Shown: in pieces, positions 39,065-49,835 of the stretch
Layout: every line of letters starts with the position of its first letter
Position numbering within the stretch: the stretch's first letter is position 1
From: Phytophthora colocasiae
Taxonomy: Eukaryota > Oomycota > Peronosporomycetes > Peronosporales > Peronosporaceae
Assembly (NCBI GenBank): GCA_018806915.1
Contig: JAGKQI010000104.1
Coordinates: 1,178,001-1,242,000, forward strand
DNA: 64,000 bases
Reading direction: 5' to 3'
Position numbers and translations under genes: made by a program
The notes under the pieces: model-generated
What the model was told of the DNA's origin: nothing
Database searches by the model: none
The model's input: only the letters and a program-made list of their open reading frames with translations

Positions 39065-41318
39065 TTAGATCTTGCAACGCTTTGCCACGCTGAAAAGCTG
39101 CAAACTCAAGCCACGTAGCAATGGTGTTTTTGTCGATAACGTCGTCTGCTCTAGCGACGCTGATCTCATGTCAACCCAGCCGGTTCGTGTAAGCGTAGCC
39201 TCATGCAATGTGAGCTCAGGTCGTTTGAAGATGGCATCACCCCGTTTCGATGCGAAACTATAGGATCGGGAAGACTGTATCCATGATGGATGCTGGCTTG
39301 CAGGTCTGGAGCACAAGGGGCTGTCTCCAGACAGTCGAGCACTTTGGTCTTTTCGAAGGTTCAAGACAATTTGATACTTCGTTCTGTACCTGTCGGTCTT
39401 GTCGTGGATACTATGGAGCAATTTCTTGCGCTTCTTTTGGCTCATGAAGATCACGTTGTCGACACCGTTCACCTCCACCGATGAGCTGTGGCTATTTGCC
39501 AAACCTTTCTGATCTCCAATGGCGGACATGGCGCCACGACCAAGCATGCTTGGACGTCTCTGCTCGCCTTCTTCTCGGTGTGCATTAACGTGGCCCGTGA
39601 CAACGCGGTCTGTTAATCGCACAAGCCCGAGTGTCGGTCGCACAAGAAAACACACCATGCCCTTACGGTGCAAATCGCGAATCGCTCCACCTACCACGCT
39701 GTTTATCGCAAAACCATTGACGGGTTCTCGGACTAAGCCCGTGTAAGCACCTGCTAACTCGTGGAAGAACGCGCCAGTACCAGACGAAGCTCCCGCTAGC
39801 GCCGACTCTGGGCCTCGAGCCGTGTAGTCCACGCAGTGATAACTCACCATCTTCTTGTGTGCATTCTCAAGACGGCCACTCACGATGAACGCGCACCGGT
39901 CACACAGCTTGAGACGATCACGAACGCTCCACTGAGTGGCGATCCTTTCATGATCCAGATCGCAGAGCATCTTCTGTGTCGGCAGGTGCCGATAGAAACT
40001 GTGCGCGGCCTCGTCAGCTCCGTCTTCACGACGCATGACATCACGCAGGTCAAGCGCTCGAGAACGTAGCTCGGGGTCCATGAGCTCCACAAACGCCTCA
40101 CGTAGTCTATCTGTCGTCAACTGCGCGATTGGACAAGGTTTCACGCCCACGCCTGCCTGGCCCCAGAACGGTTGATCCCCGAAAAACGGCACGATGAATG
40201 TGGGCTTAGCGGCGAGCAGACCAGCAGCTGTAGTGCCAGCACCGCCGTGATGAACAACCGCACACACGCGCGGCATAAGCCAGTCATGCGGACAGTTGCC
40301 AATGACGAAGACGTTGCTTGGGATATCGAGGTTGCCGGCCATGTCGCTCCAGCTGGACTGGATTAATACGCGAGCATTAGCTTGTTGTGCTGCCTCAATA
40401 ATCATCTTGGTTGTGGCTAGTGGGTCGACCAGCACCATCGACCCGAAGCCGACGAAGATTGGGCCGCCATCGCTACTGAGAAACGCTTCCAGCTCGGTCG
40501 ACGGGGTGTAGGAGCTAGTGGATTCGCCGCTTAGGGTCACGGTGCCAATGACGTCGTAGAGATTTCCCCAGTCCTCTGGCTTGGGCACGAGCGCTGGACT
40601 CCACATGAACGCATGCGGAATTTGGAGGTCCAGCAACAAGTCTCGACCACCGTCTCCGTTGCGAATCTTTCTCAGCTTGAGCACCTTAGTGCGGAACTTG
40701 TTAATGATACCTTCGGTGCCCTGCCACATGAGCAGATTTACCACCTTGTACGACATATAGTTGCTCTTTTTGAGCTCGTCCGTATACGGCATGTTGGCGA
40801 GCGGGTGTGGAAATGCCATGGTTGGAACCCAAGGCTGAGGGAACATTATGTGCAACGGCACACCGAGGCGTTCGGCGACGTGTCCGTAGGAGACGGGATT
40901 GGCGATAATGGCTTGGGCTTGGAACGGCTGCCCCGGGACGCCGGTGCCACATCCGTCGGGGTCGGGTGCTGACACCGCCGGCCACGTGGAGTGTACGATC
41001 TCTTTGATCATTTCCTTATTGCGGGGCACGTCTTTGGTGAGCGAATCAAACTTGGTGGGGATGAGATTTCCGCCTGTCTTGACCATGTAGGCGGCCAGTT
41101 CCTTCGGGTCCCCGCCCAACGGGTAGAATTCAACGCCGTGGCTCATGACAAAGTCTCTGTAGATCGCGTGGGTGGCAAGCCGCAATCGGTGGCCATCTTA
41201 ATCGCTGTGCGATTGCTAGGAACGGTTGTACGTCTCCTCTTGTCCCCACGACCATGATGCAGATTCGCAGGACTGGGGCCCGTGGGATAGCGATGGAGTT
41301 CATGGTGCTGGTAGGCAT
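39065..41318 (-). pseudogene. sterol 3-beta-glucosyltransferase-like gene A, with a frameshift near 41200
   Basis: Likely a UDP-glucose:sterol glucosyltransferase. The ATG at 41318 opens MPTSTMNSIAIPRAPVLRI then VVGTRGDVQPFLAIAQRL, the classic GT28/UGT start. Near 41197-41200 the frame changes: the HRLRLATHAIYRDF continuation is in another frame and then runs to a stop at 39065 (open from 41185 only through TTG). Later landmarks: VGFGSMV, HHGGAGTTAAGLLAAKPTF and FFGDQPFWGQAGVGV (donor binding). A ~300-residue extension includes GAFFHELAGAYTGLVREPVN and RPTLGLVRLTDRVVTG, which resembles Gly/Pro repeats seen at VPS13 C-termini. One indel is the only defect seen, so a sequencing error is possible and the gene may be functional. 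Confidence 0.75.
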
Positions 41319-41867
41319 TGTGCGGGTTCACTGGATTTGATATGATTGATGGTACGTTGGTGCTCAACGAAGATGGCAATGTGAATGCGACGTCGATAAT
41401 TGGAGAGTGACTGACGCTGAATGGTTCGAGGATGAAAGGATACACATGTTGTAAAACGTGTTCGCTTGGAGGATAATCATCGATTAAAATCCCGTTGTTT
41501 ATTACTCTGCCGAGTCGAAGACAAAACCGAGGCAGTCACCGATCCAGAGCTAGAGCTCGATGAGATCATTGACGTCTATGGAGATGCTGCTTTGGATTCA
41601 GACAAGCTTCATAATCACAGCCTCCATTGGGCGCAGTAGATTGCTGTGCTTGTTTGTGGCAAATTATTTCCTTTAGATGTCACTGTTCATTCTACAGCCA
41701 CGTGTTCCCAAACTCTTGCTCTGCTTTAAAATGGACACCGAGAATCCTTAATCGAACTTCGTCGCGAAGTTGCACAGTAGGAATGGCAGTAATTTCTTGC
41801 CTGCTCGAGGAAGCGACCCGAAATTCTCATGGCGGCGGCAATGGAAAAATACATACCATCAAATAAT
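41319..41867. other. intergenic stretch with an open frame but no supportable gene
   Basis: About 550 bp. On the plus strand 41436-41639 stays open for ~67 codons without an ATG and has an acidic stretch (DPELELDEIIDVYGDAA); it could be an exon or a relic. No domain recognised. Confidence 0.3.
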
Positions 41868-42932
41868 TCACACACGTTCCATCCCTTGATCAAGATCTGA
41901 TCCCCGTTTGCGTAGGTCTGCTATCGTAGGCATTTCATCCATCGAGGATTCACAGCATTCAAAACTGCTACCTTCTTCGTTGAAAAACAAGCATTTGCTG
42001 TCGCTGAAGAGTGTCTGATAATCCTCACAATTCCACTCGCAACAGTTTGTACAGCCACCACAACCACAACCAGCACAACCTCCGCTAATACCCTTTGCAG
42101 CTGGCCCGCTCATCACGAACCCTGCAATAAAGAACACCATGGCACCAATTGCAGCAGCGACCATCGCCACGTATCCTACAGCCAGAACAGCATCGATATA
42201 CATGTAGATGACCCCTTGAGAAGCTTCATCACTACCAAGAATTCGGTCCAATCTCCGCAGGTCGAGGGCAAACCACGTGGTCACGACGAGCTGGAAAATC
42301 AACGACATCCCGTAGTCTATCGCCGGGAGGAATCGGTAAAATGTAAAGAGTACAGCTGATGTAATACTGACAAGCACGAAAGCGAACGGTCCGTCGATGT
42401 GAATCTTCAAGAATTCGTAGTTTCCAGCACCATAAACCCGAGGGATTGTGCCTGGATCATTGGTAGGATCAATCCAAGCATCATCAGAGTTTGCTCGTTT
42501 CATGGATTTCGGTGTCGTATCAACAATTCTTGACTGTTTTACGCCTCGAATTTCATCAAACAGCCAGATTAAAAGAGCCCAGGCTAGTGTAAAGCTACAG
42601 TTGAAAGATCTGATGTTTGTGTGGACGAGATTATCGAATCCGATCCATGTTGCAACCTCCGATATGCTAAATAGTATCAACGCCAACCACTTCAAGACCC
42701 CTTTTCTTCGAAGGTAATAGAGAAGTCCCAGTAGCATGATAGAGATGATAATTGAGCCAATTAATAAACCAAGGCTGTATTCTTGATAGATTGACATCAA
42801 AAGTGCCTCCGCAGGTGAGCAGTAGAATGAAATCGACATAGCAATCCAAACGATCAGACGTTGTAGAGCAAAACAGCCTAACAGTACGCGCTTGAACGAC
42901 ATCTTTTTGACTAAGCATGTCTGCAACGTCAT
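41868..42932 (-). CDS. multi-span membrane protein with Cys-rich C-terminal tail
   Basis: 354 aa from the ATG at 42932; not recognised. About eight hydrophobic segments are visible, starting with LLGCFALQRLIVWIAMSISF and LGLLIGSIIISIMLLGLLYY, and the last near VAMVAAAIGAMVFFIAGFVM. A cytosolic loop has GVKQSRIVDTTPKSMKRANS. After the last span comes a Cys/Gly cluster (GGCAGCGCGGCTNCCEWNC) with nine Cys in under 25 residues, then CLFFNEE and ECCESS. This could be palmitoylated or bind metal. It is 44 bp downstream of the CEP78-like stop on the same strand. Codon use is less GC-rich than in the housekeeping block. Confidence 0.65.
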   Translation of the reverse strand: MTLQTCLVKKMSFKRVLLGCFALQRLIVWIAMSISFYCSPAEALLMSIYQEYSLGLLIGSIIISIMLLGLLYYLRRKGVLKWLALILFSISEVATWIGFDNLVHTNIRSFNCSFTLAWALLIWLFDEIRGVKQSRIVDTTPKSMKRANSDDAWIDPTNDPGTIPRVYGAGNYEFLKIHIDGPFAFVLVSITSAVLFTFYRFLPAIDYGMSLIFQLVVTTWFALDLRRLDRILGSDEASQGVIYMYIDAVLAVGYVAMVAAAIGAMVFFIAGFVMSGPAAKGISGGCAGCGCGGCTNCCEWNCEDYQTLFSDSKCLFFNEEGSSFECCESSMDEMPTIADLRKRGSDLDQGMERV

Positions 42933-42976
42933 CCTAAATTAGCGGGTTCGTTTTCGAAATAGGTATCATCTAAGAG

Positions 42977-45208
42977 TTACTTGTAGTAGTCGTGTGTGGA
43001 TGGAGGCTTCTGTTGCTTCTCGTGTTCCATGATTTCAACTTGCTCAGCAAGTGAAGAGATGGACGTTTCCAGTTGTGCAATAATTTGTGCCTCGATAGCA
43101 GAGATACCGGCTGGGGGTGCAGCGTTTGCTCGAACTTCCAACTCTGCTCGAAGCTGCTGGTTTTCTGCCTGTACGAAGCAACACGTTAGTTCTTAATGGT
43201 ACCAGTATCACACGTTGAACTTTACCTCAACTTTTTCCACGTAAGCTTGAGTTTTTCTCCGTTCTGCCTCAAGAGCGCTCAGCCTTTCGATCAGATACTC
43301 AATCTGTTGTGCAATACAAATAAGTCGCAATACTTAGCTATGTTCTCATAGTTGATAACTTCACGTACCGTTTTAACGTGGCTTGTTGCTGCGGAATCCT
43401 CCACTTCATTATCATCATCATCTTCCACGGAATTAATGTCGTTACTGTCCTGGTTAGACTCTCGTATCACGTTGTTGCTACTGACAGTTGCTCGAGGATT
43501 CACGCGATCAACTCGATGTTTTGGAGAAGCCAGAGTTAACGACTTTGGTATTGTCGTGGCTCCACCTCTTCCTGAAGATTCCAGATAGCAAATTTCAACC
43601 ACTTTTTCCTTATCAACTCCCCAGTCAAGCAACAGACTGCCAAGTGCCATCCGTTTTTCGCGGGATTCCGTCGCCATTTGCTGAAGATAGCGGTCACGTG
43701 GATGTAGTATCAAGTCAAGTGTCGCTAGAGTGCTTGGCTCAACTGTTAATATAAACGAGAATTAGAATTTAAACCTTTGACCGCGACAAAAGTTCGGACT
43801 GTACCTGGGTTTATCATGTTGGCAAGAGCAAGAACGGCAAGAGTGACGTTGCTCTTGGTCAGTGTACTGATCAATAGGTCTACCCCCTGCTGCGATAGAT
43901 AGTTTCCTCCAAGATTCAAGCCTATACACAAAGCAAAAATATGAGCAATTGTATTGAATACCTCCACTTCATCTTACCCAAGAGCCACTTATCGTTGTAA
44001 AGAGCATCGCAGATCGCTTCAGCAGCCTCATCGCCAAGATTATTCTTTGATAAATTGATCAAAAGATCTGGTAATGGTGGGTCTGCGACTTCACCACGAA
44101 GGCTTGAGCTCCAAATTGCCTCGTCCTTAATCACGCCATGAAGCTACATTTGCCAATTGCGAAACAATTACTAGGAAGTTGAACGGATTAAAAGTGCAAT
44201 GATATCCTTACGGAGATAATTTTCGCGATTGGGTCTTTTGCCTTGTTAGTAAGACTGCACCCTGCTAAAGAGATTGAATGTAACTTGGGGCATCTTCCCA
44301 AAGCCATTGCGATGGCTACAAGGATAACACAGGCGTGTGAGAGAGAAAGAGAGAGAGCAATAAAACTGTTGGAGACTTTACCTTCGAGTCCTTTGTCTCC
44401 TAGATTAGTACCGTTGAGACTGACATCCTCGAGTTCTTGACCATGAAAAAGTGCCTAACAACAACAATCCTGAATGATGAACACGTCACCTGTAGAAATA
44501 TCTAACAGACCCACCTTGGCCAGCAAAGGCAAAACGTCAGAAGAAATCTCCACCCCGATAATGTGAAATCTGACCAAGTGAGGCGTGTTATACATCGATG
44601 TGCAGGCCGCCCTACCGTATCAACAATCGAGTCAATATAATGGTATGCATAGTCAAATCTTGAGCATTGTCACCTGGTAGCAATCGATCTGCCTTCGTTT
44701 TCATATGCGTACGCTCTTTTGAGTTCCAAGCGATCAAATTTGGCCCTCAAGTCTGCAAGAAACAACATTTTATATTCTAACTGCAAAGATCTTTCTGTTC
44801 AACGCAACGAACCTCGGTTAATCGTCACAGACCCCAGAGAGAGACCAATGTGCTTGCAAGTTTTGACTTTTTTGAGAAATCCCATGTTGAAAACAAGCTA
44901 TACGACACAGTTTAGTGATACTCAGGTAGTGATCGACGGCGAAGCTCTTCAAACCTCACCTCTTCTTGTCCAAACCGATCCAGTTTCAGCACAAACCGTG
45001 ATTCTCGCAATGCTGCAAGTAATCTTGGATCTGGGTCCATATTTTTCTCCACACAGGCATCTAGATATCGCCTTTGGTCTGGAGTATACGATGCTTTCGA
45101 CCTCAAGTTCCTCTGGTTGGAGGAGGCACTGACACGTCGTTTATGGGCTTTCGCTGCCAGAACATTTTGCTTGCGTTTGTACGCATCGATGGAGAGGGAC
45201 GTTGCCAT
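42977..45208 (-). CDS. CEP78: CEP78-like centrosomal leucine-rich repeat protein (11 exons)
   Basis: Exons on the minus strand: 45208-44960, 44897-44813, 44752-44674, 44611-44515, 44454-44382, 44315-44212, 44143-43978, 43921-43805, 43742-43369, 43303-43226, 43168-42977. All ten introns are 56-68 bp with GT...AG ends, and phases match at every join, giving 537 codons before a TAA at 42977. Leucine-rich repeats run through exons 4-8 (LEDVSLNGTNLGDKGLEG, LHSISLAGCSLTN, LLINLSKNNLGDEAAEAICDAL, LNLGGNYLSQQGVDLL). The segment DEAIWSSSLRG between repeats resembles the W..SLR feature of CEP78. A coiled-coil region (IEYLIERLSALEAERRK; ENQQLRAELEVRAN) fills the end. In animals CEP78 acts at mature centrioles/cilia; zoospore flagella would suit that role. 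Orthology is inferred. Confidence 0.78.
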
Positions 45209-45998
45209 TAGCAAAACCAATAATGACGTTCCCAACGCCGCTTCATGAACGGAAGTTACAAGTATTTGCAAAGGGGAAATATCAATTTTTTGGTCATGAC
45301 CAGGGTATACAAACAGCGAGTCTAGTAGTGCCCGGTCACACCCAAGTCACAAAATTATTCGAGATAATTATTCCATTCTTGAGATAAAAAATAACAACAG
45401 GCAGTCCTCTCATCTCCAACAATCACTTCGACGCAATAAGGTGCCACCGTCAGTGCAGAACCTTACAAGAGCTGTTCTGTATCGCTTCTTCGTGCCAACT
45501 ATAAGACGTCGTAGAGCAAGGAGGTGTGAACAGACTGCTAATCGCCCTCAACAAAAGAGCGCAGGAGAACGTGCTAACCAACAAGACGGTGTGATGCCAG
45601 CCAGGGAGAATACTACAGCAGGAAGATGACCCCGTATAGCCCAGCCACAATTTCCCTGGACGTTCCAAGTAAGCGTACGTTGTGTCTATTGTACAACTGT
45701 GAATTAACGATGACCTTGTGTGTGTTAGGAGATGGCAGTCAGGGAGAAGACTACAGCAGCAACTACAGCCGAGAACCATGGACGATCCAAGTAAGAGTAC
45801 AGTTTGACAATTGCTACTACTGTAAATTAACGGTGGGTTTTGTGTGTGTTTAGCTTCAGTATGTTTTGTGTAAGCGATTTTCACAACGTGCAGCATTGAG
45901 GTGCAGAGCACGAGATACTGTGCGCAACAAATTCAAAACGAGCCGCGTGTTTGCCTAACGGCGTGAGCGTTTGTAGGTATGTTATGTGAATTATACTT
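45209..45998. other. region upstream of the CEP78-like gene with a duplicated exon-intron unit
   Basis: No complete gene recognised. On the plus strand, 45600-45853 contains two related exon-like pieces (DASQGEYYSRK; DGSQGEDYSSNYS), each followed by a related intron-like sequence: 45669-45728 (GTAAGCG...GTTAG) and 45791-45853 (GTAAGAG...TTTAG). A 19-bp string TATTTGCAAAGGGGAAATA at 45263-45281 also occurs in the satellite at the window's end. Confidence 0.35.
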
Positions 45999-48173
45999 CT
46001 ACAAGCTATCTAAATACTCACGAAATCTGACGAAACTGTTCTGCGCCTTGTAGGCGATGAGACCCGCCTTAATGTCGTCGGCGAATCTCCTTATTTTCCT
46101 CCGTTGTCGACGACTCTCGAAGAACGCTACCACTTCATGTTCAGCAATACAGGGCTCTTCCTGTTTTACTAATTCTATCGCGTTGTACAGTGGCTTGCGA
46201 CGACAGTAAAATTGAGTGTCAGAGTTTTTTTTCTCCAAAGTGTCCCGAATTGATTCTCCATCTCTCTTACAGAAGGGAGTGGCGGGAAGCCGGTGCTGTA
46301 CTCTTGCCAAGCAGCAGTGACAGTGTCAATTTGCCTCGACATTCGGAAGTCAGGACACACTGATGCTGGTTCAGGTACGTCTGACTGCTCATAATTTCCA
46401 GTACTAGTTACGCGAGTGTGTGGGTTACTAATGTTGGAAATGTCGAAGTTGTTGCAGGATTGCGTGTTGGATGCCTCTATGGAGACGTGTGTGTTTTCGG
46501 CCTGTAGCCGGGTTCCCATTGCAACTAGCGTCTCTCCAAGACGCAACTGAATCTGCTCTTTATGCGATTGAGCCGACGCTTTGATTTCAGAGGTTAGTCG
46601 CTCGAACCCTGTTAATATGTTGGAATAATTGGGCTGTTGTTGATCTCAACTCTTTTATGTCCTCAGATACGATTGGCATGGCTTGTTGTAGGAGCAAATG
46701 TTCAGGATGCTGAGTTGTCGTTACAGTCTGCAGAAGTTCGTCCCGGAAAGCATGAAACAAGACACTGCTGAATATTGGATGCAGGAACAATGGGTGTGTG
46801 TAGTTCATATGCATCAAAAATGACGACGTCTTGTAGAATAACAACTCGCATGTATCGCAATAAATCGACAAAGCTTTTTACGGCGATTTCGCGACCTCCA
46901 GCTAGCATAACCTTTTCCGATTCGTCCAGGTTAGGAAATATCATCGCTTGTAAGTCTAGTGGAGGTTCCAAGAGTGACCGGGGGATGTAATATCGATTTG
47001 CTTCTGGACCAAAGCCGGCGAGAACTCGGAGACAATCAAATGGGATTACGTGATTTGCATAAGCTCCATTCCTGCTCTTTGTTGCCCAGTGACCTTGTTT
47101 ATCGACGGATTCGGCTGATGCACCGCCTGATTCAGCAGTTGCAGCTTGCTTTCGGCCTAGTTGGGTTTTGATTGTGCTTTGGACCCCAATTAAACTATAT
47201 ATCGCTTTCAATGCTGAGTACTGCTGAGGGTACGTCGATTGGATCGTGGGTCCCGCGCCTTTTAGCACGAAGATTGGGTACCAGTGTTCTCGTTTACTGA
47301 AGTCTGGCCAGGGCTCGTCGCCAACATGCCACCGATGAAAAAAGTAGAGAGCCAACGCGCTAAATGGACAGCGTTCTACATTTTTGTGTCTCATCAAAGC
47401 AGTCTCTTCGACGTTTCCGTACTGATTTTTCTTTGATTTCCTCCACACAGAACGCAGTAGACTGGCACCACAAACACCTTCGTTTTCGTAGACAATGAGG
47501 CCGATATGAGGTAAGCACAAGCGTCGTATGTTGTCTCCACGAGATGACAAACCCAACGAGAGCAAAACATCTGCACGATGACGAAGCCCTTCTTCGGTGC
47601 CGCAATTGAACATTTCATCTACTATTCTTTGAACTGTCGATTCACGGAACGTTGCATCCACCATTGTCTTTTCACCAGCATCTTGAAATGTGTCAGCTTC
47701 ATGTTGTACCGTAGCCACTTTTTTTGCTTTAGCAGCTCTTTGACAGTATTTGGCCGAACCGGCTGACGGATATTCGTTCCTAAACTAAATTGCAGCCTCC
47801 ACAAATCCATTATTGCGTTAACATACGCAGCTAGGGTCGAATGACCGATTACAGCACCAACATCAGCGTCGCTACGTGTAGACGTATCACCAGAATCTGA
47901 AGACGTACATCCAGTATCAGATTTACGTTTCCTTCCGCGTTTTCGGACATGACGGTTCTGTATTGACGAGAGAAACAGCACCATCTTTGACTCGTTGACT
48001 AGCTCGTCGCTATAGCCTTTGCTCTTCATCCATTCAAGAAACTCGAGCGCTTTTGGAGAGTAGAGAAGTGTTGTAGCGTTAGGTCTTTGAGAATTTCTCG
48101 TAGCATGAACACGAAGTACGGCTTCTTTTTCCTGTAGTGCAAGTTGAATGGCCTGTTCGTTGTGTGCAGCCAA
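45999..48173 (-). pseudogene. Crypton-type tyrosine recombinase, degenerate
   Basis: Fragments of one protein lie in successive frames on the minus strand. 48173-47622: N-terminal SAM-like part (FLEWMKSKGYSDELVNES) and basic linker (RHVRKRGRKRK). 47718-46702: recombinase core with ADVLLSLGLSSRGDNIRRL (first catalytic Arg), HKNVERCPFSALALYFFHRW, and GHWATKSRNGAYANHVIPF (late Arg/Tyr). 46871-46587: helical segment (LLQQAMPIVSEDIKELRS). 46546-46175 and 46310-45999: a GCR1_C-like DNA-binding tail (VTAAWQEYSTGFPPLPSVREMENQF then YCRRKPLYNAIELV). At least three to four frame changes separate the pieces, so no full protein is possible. The domain order matches Cryptons described from oomycetes and fungi. 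Confidence 0.7.
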
Positions 48174-48531
48174 CAGCGCAGCGGCACTTGATGCTGGGTG
48201 GGTAATTACTCCTGTGCATTCGTATCACGAACGACCTACGTTAGACCTACTCTGGAAGTGAATTGAAGTCGTATTCGTACCATTGATATTACGGCAGGAC
48301 TGCTGCTCGGACATGATTCCCAGTTTCTTTTGCACTTGGCATTGTTTTTTTTTACTGTTTTGGAAAATTGCTATTTATACTCGGTCACAAAACTAATAGT
48401 GACCGTGGTCACAACCCTATGACTGTAGAATAGATATCCACAAAATAATTAATAATGAGCCTGACCAATTCATGAGCCATGCCCTAATTTTATCCAATCC
48501 GTACCTGGCTTTTCGGGCCGAGGCATCGTGA

Positions 48532-48972
48532 TTGGCTAGTGGAATTTTTTACCAGTTCATGACCCACGTAATTTTCGCTGTGACCCGCGTAATATTCGCT
48601 GAAGGGCGGGAGATCCCGGCTTCTCTTTGGAACCATGAGGCAGATGCCGAGCTTGAGGACGTTATCAAGCGCGTCCAAGAAGGAGAGACCTTAACGGACG
48701 TTGTGAACACGTCGAATGTGTCGCTATCGTCACTGAAGCGGCATAATAAGGCTCAGAAATCTTGCTCAACCATCAAAATCGTCAGATCCTATCATAACTA
48801 AGAGGCTGTTGCTATCGCAAGTCGCGTTTACAAGGACAAGGTGATGGAAAACAAACCAGCTCTCACAAACGGCTTTAGGGCGTGCGGGATATTTCCTCTC
48901 TCACTACCTAACGTGATGGCACGGTTGCAAAAGAGTGATTCGAATGGTATTATTCGCAGTAAGCTTGGGTAG
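48532..48972 (+). pseudogene. pogo/Tigger-like transposase relic with most of the catalytic core deleted
   Basis: The frame 48532-48801 includes a psq-like helix-turn-helix (DVIKRVQEGETLTDVVNTSN then LSSLKRHNK). After an in-frame TAA, the same frame reads KDKVMENKPALTNGFRACGIFPLS, the kind of sequence found near the C-terminal end of pogo-type DDE transposases. The DDE core that should lie between is absent. A stop at 48970-48972 ends this part; basic fragments continue to about 49230. No inverted termini were found. Confidence 0.45.
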
Positions 48973-49502
48973 GCAAACTTGCTGCGAATTAGACACGATT
49001 GTCGTGAGCAAATTCTTGCTCCTCCTCCCTCGCCTGTCAGAAAAAAGGATCACGCAAGACTGTTGATTCGACAACGAAGATCATTCGCATTGAAGATATG
49101 CTGACCTCTCCTCCACGAAAGAAGCGATGCAAGTGCAAGCCTACACCAACTGAAGCAACAGAGCTTCTTCGGAGACAGCTGAGCCTTCGTTGGCACCGAC
49201 GACACTCCCCCATGTGCTGGAAAACATGCTTGTGTAGTTATATTGTTTGTATAGGGTGCTAGTGGTAAATCGGTAATAAAAAACAAAATCTTCGCCAACT
49301 TCGGCGCTCGGTGCTGAGGTCAAACCGAGCTCGTTTTTTCTGCGGCGTGCAAGAAAAAATCGTTTGACGTGTCTAAAACGCAGTGCAAAAAACCCGAAGT
49401 CGTCAGTCAAAATGTTTTGGTACGGACGGCTGCGCTCGATTTTTTGGTACGGCCGGCTGCGCTTAACTTCCCCGTGGTAGGTCATCAATTGGTATACCAC
49501 CT
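48973..49502. other. relic sequence up to the satellite
   Basis: About 530 bp. A minus-strand frame (49141-49500) has an internal repeat (SRPYQKIERSRPYQNI) encoded by two copies of a GGTACGG(A/C)CGGCTGCGCT motif near 49419-49465. No domain is recognised. Confidence 0.3.
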
Positions 49503-49835
49503 TATCTGTTATTTGAGCGCTTAACAGGTGTTGTAGCGCCCTGGGCTACTGATTCGCTGTTACTCACCAAGAAAAACTGTTATTTTTTTTTCACCTTGTA
49601 CTTTTCCGCTTACTTATTCGGCATGCGCACGTAATGCGAACTTACCAATCAATAAACTTCAACCTACATTTATCGCAGCTAGACTCTACAACCACACGTC
49701 CCCAAAGCTTGTCCGCTTGCGTAAGAGACCTAAACGGTGTAGACAAGATCATGAGTACGACGCATTTAATCTCGCCGTCTTGTTAGTATTGCCAAAACCA
49801 CTTTCCTTCGATTATAAAAATGATAGAGCCGTCTT

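Noticed and set aside
39065..41185. Gene A as a complete 706-aa protein starting at 41185
   Set aside because: The codon at 41185 is TTG, and the true N-terminal GT28 motif is upstream in another frame.
49141..49500. 119-codon minus frame before the satellite
   Set aside because: Starts in a small tandem repeat and has no recognisable domain; likely relic sequence.
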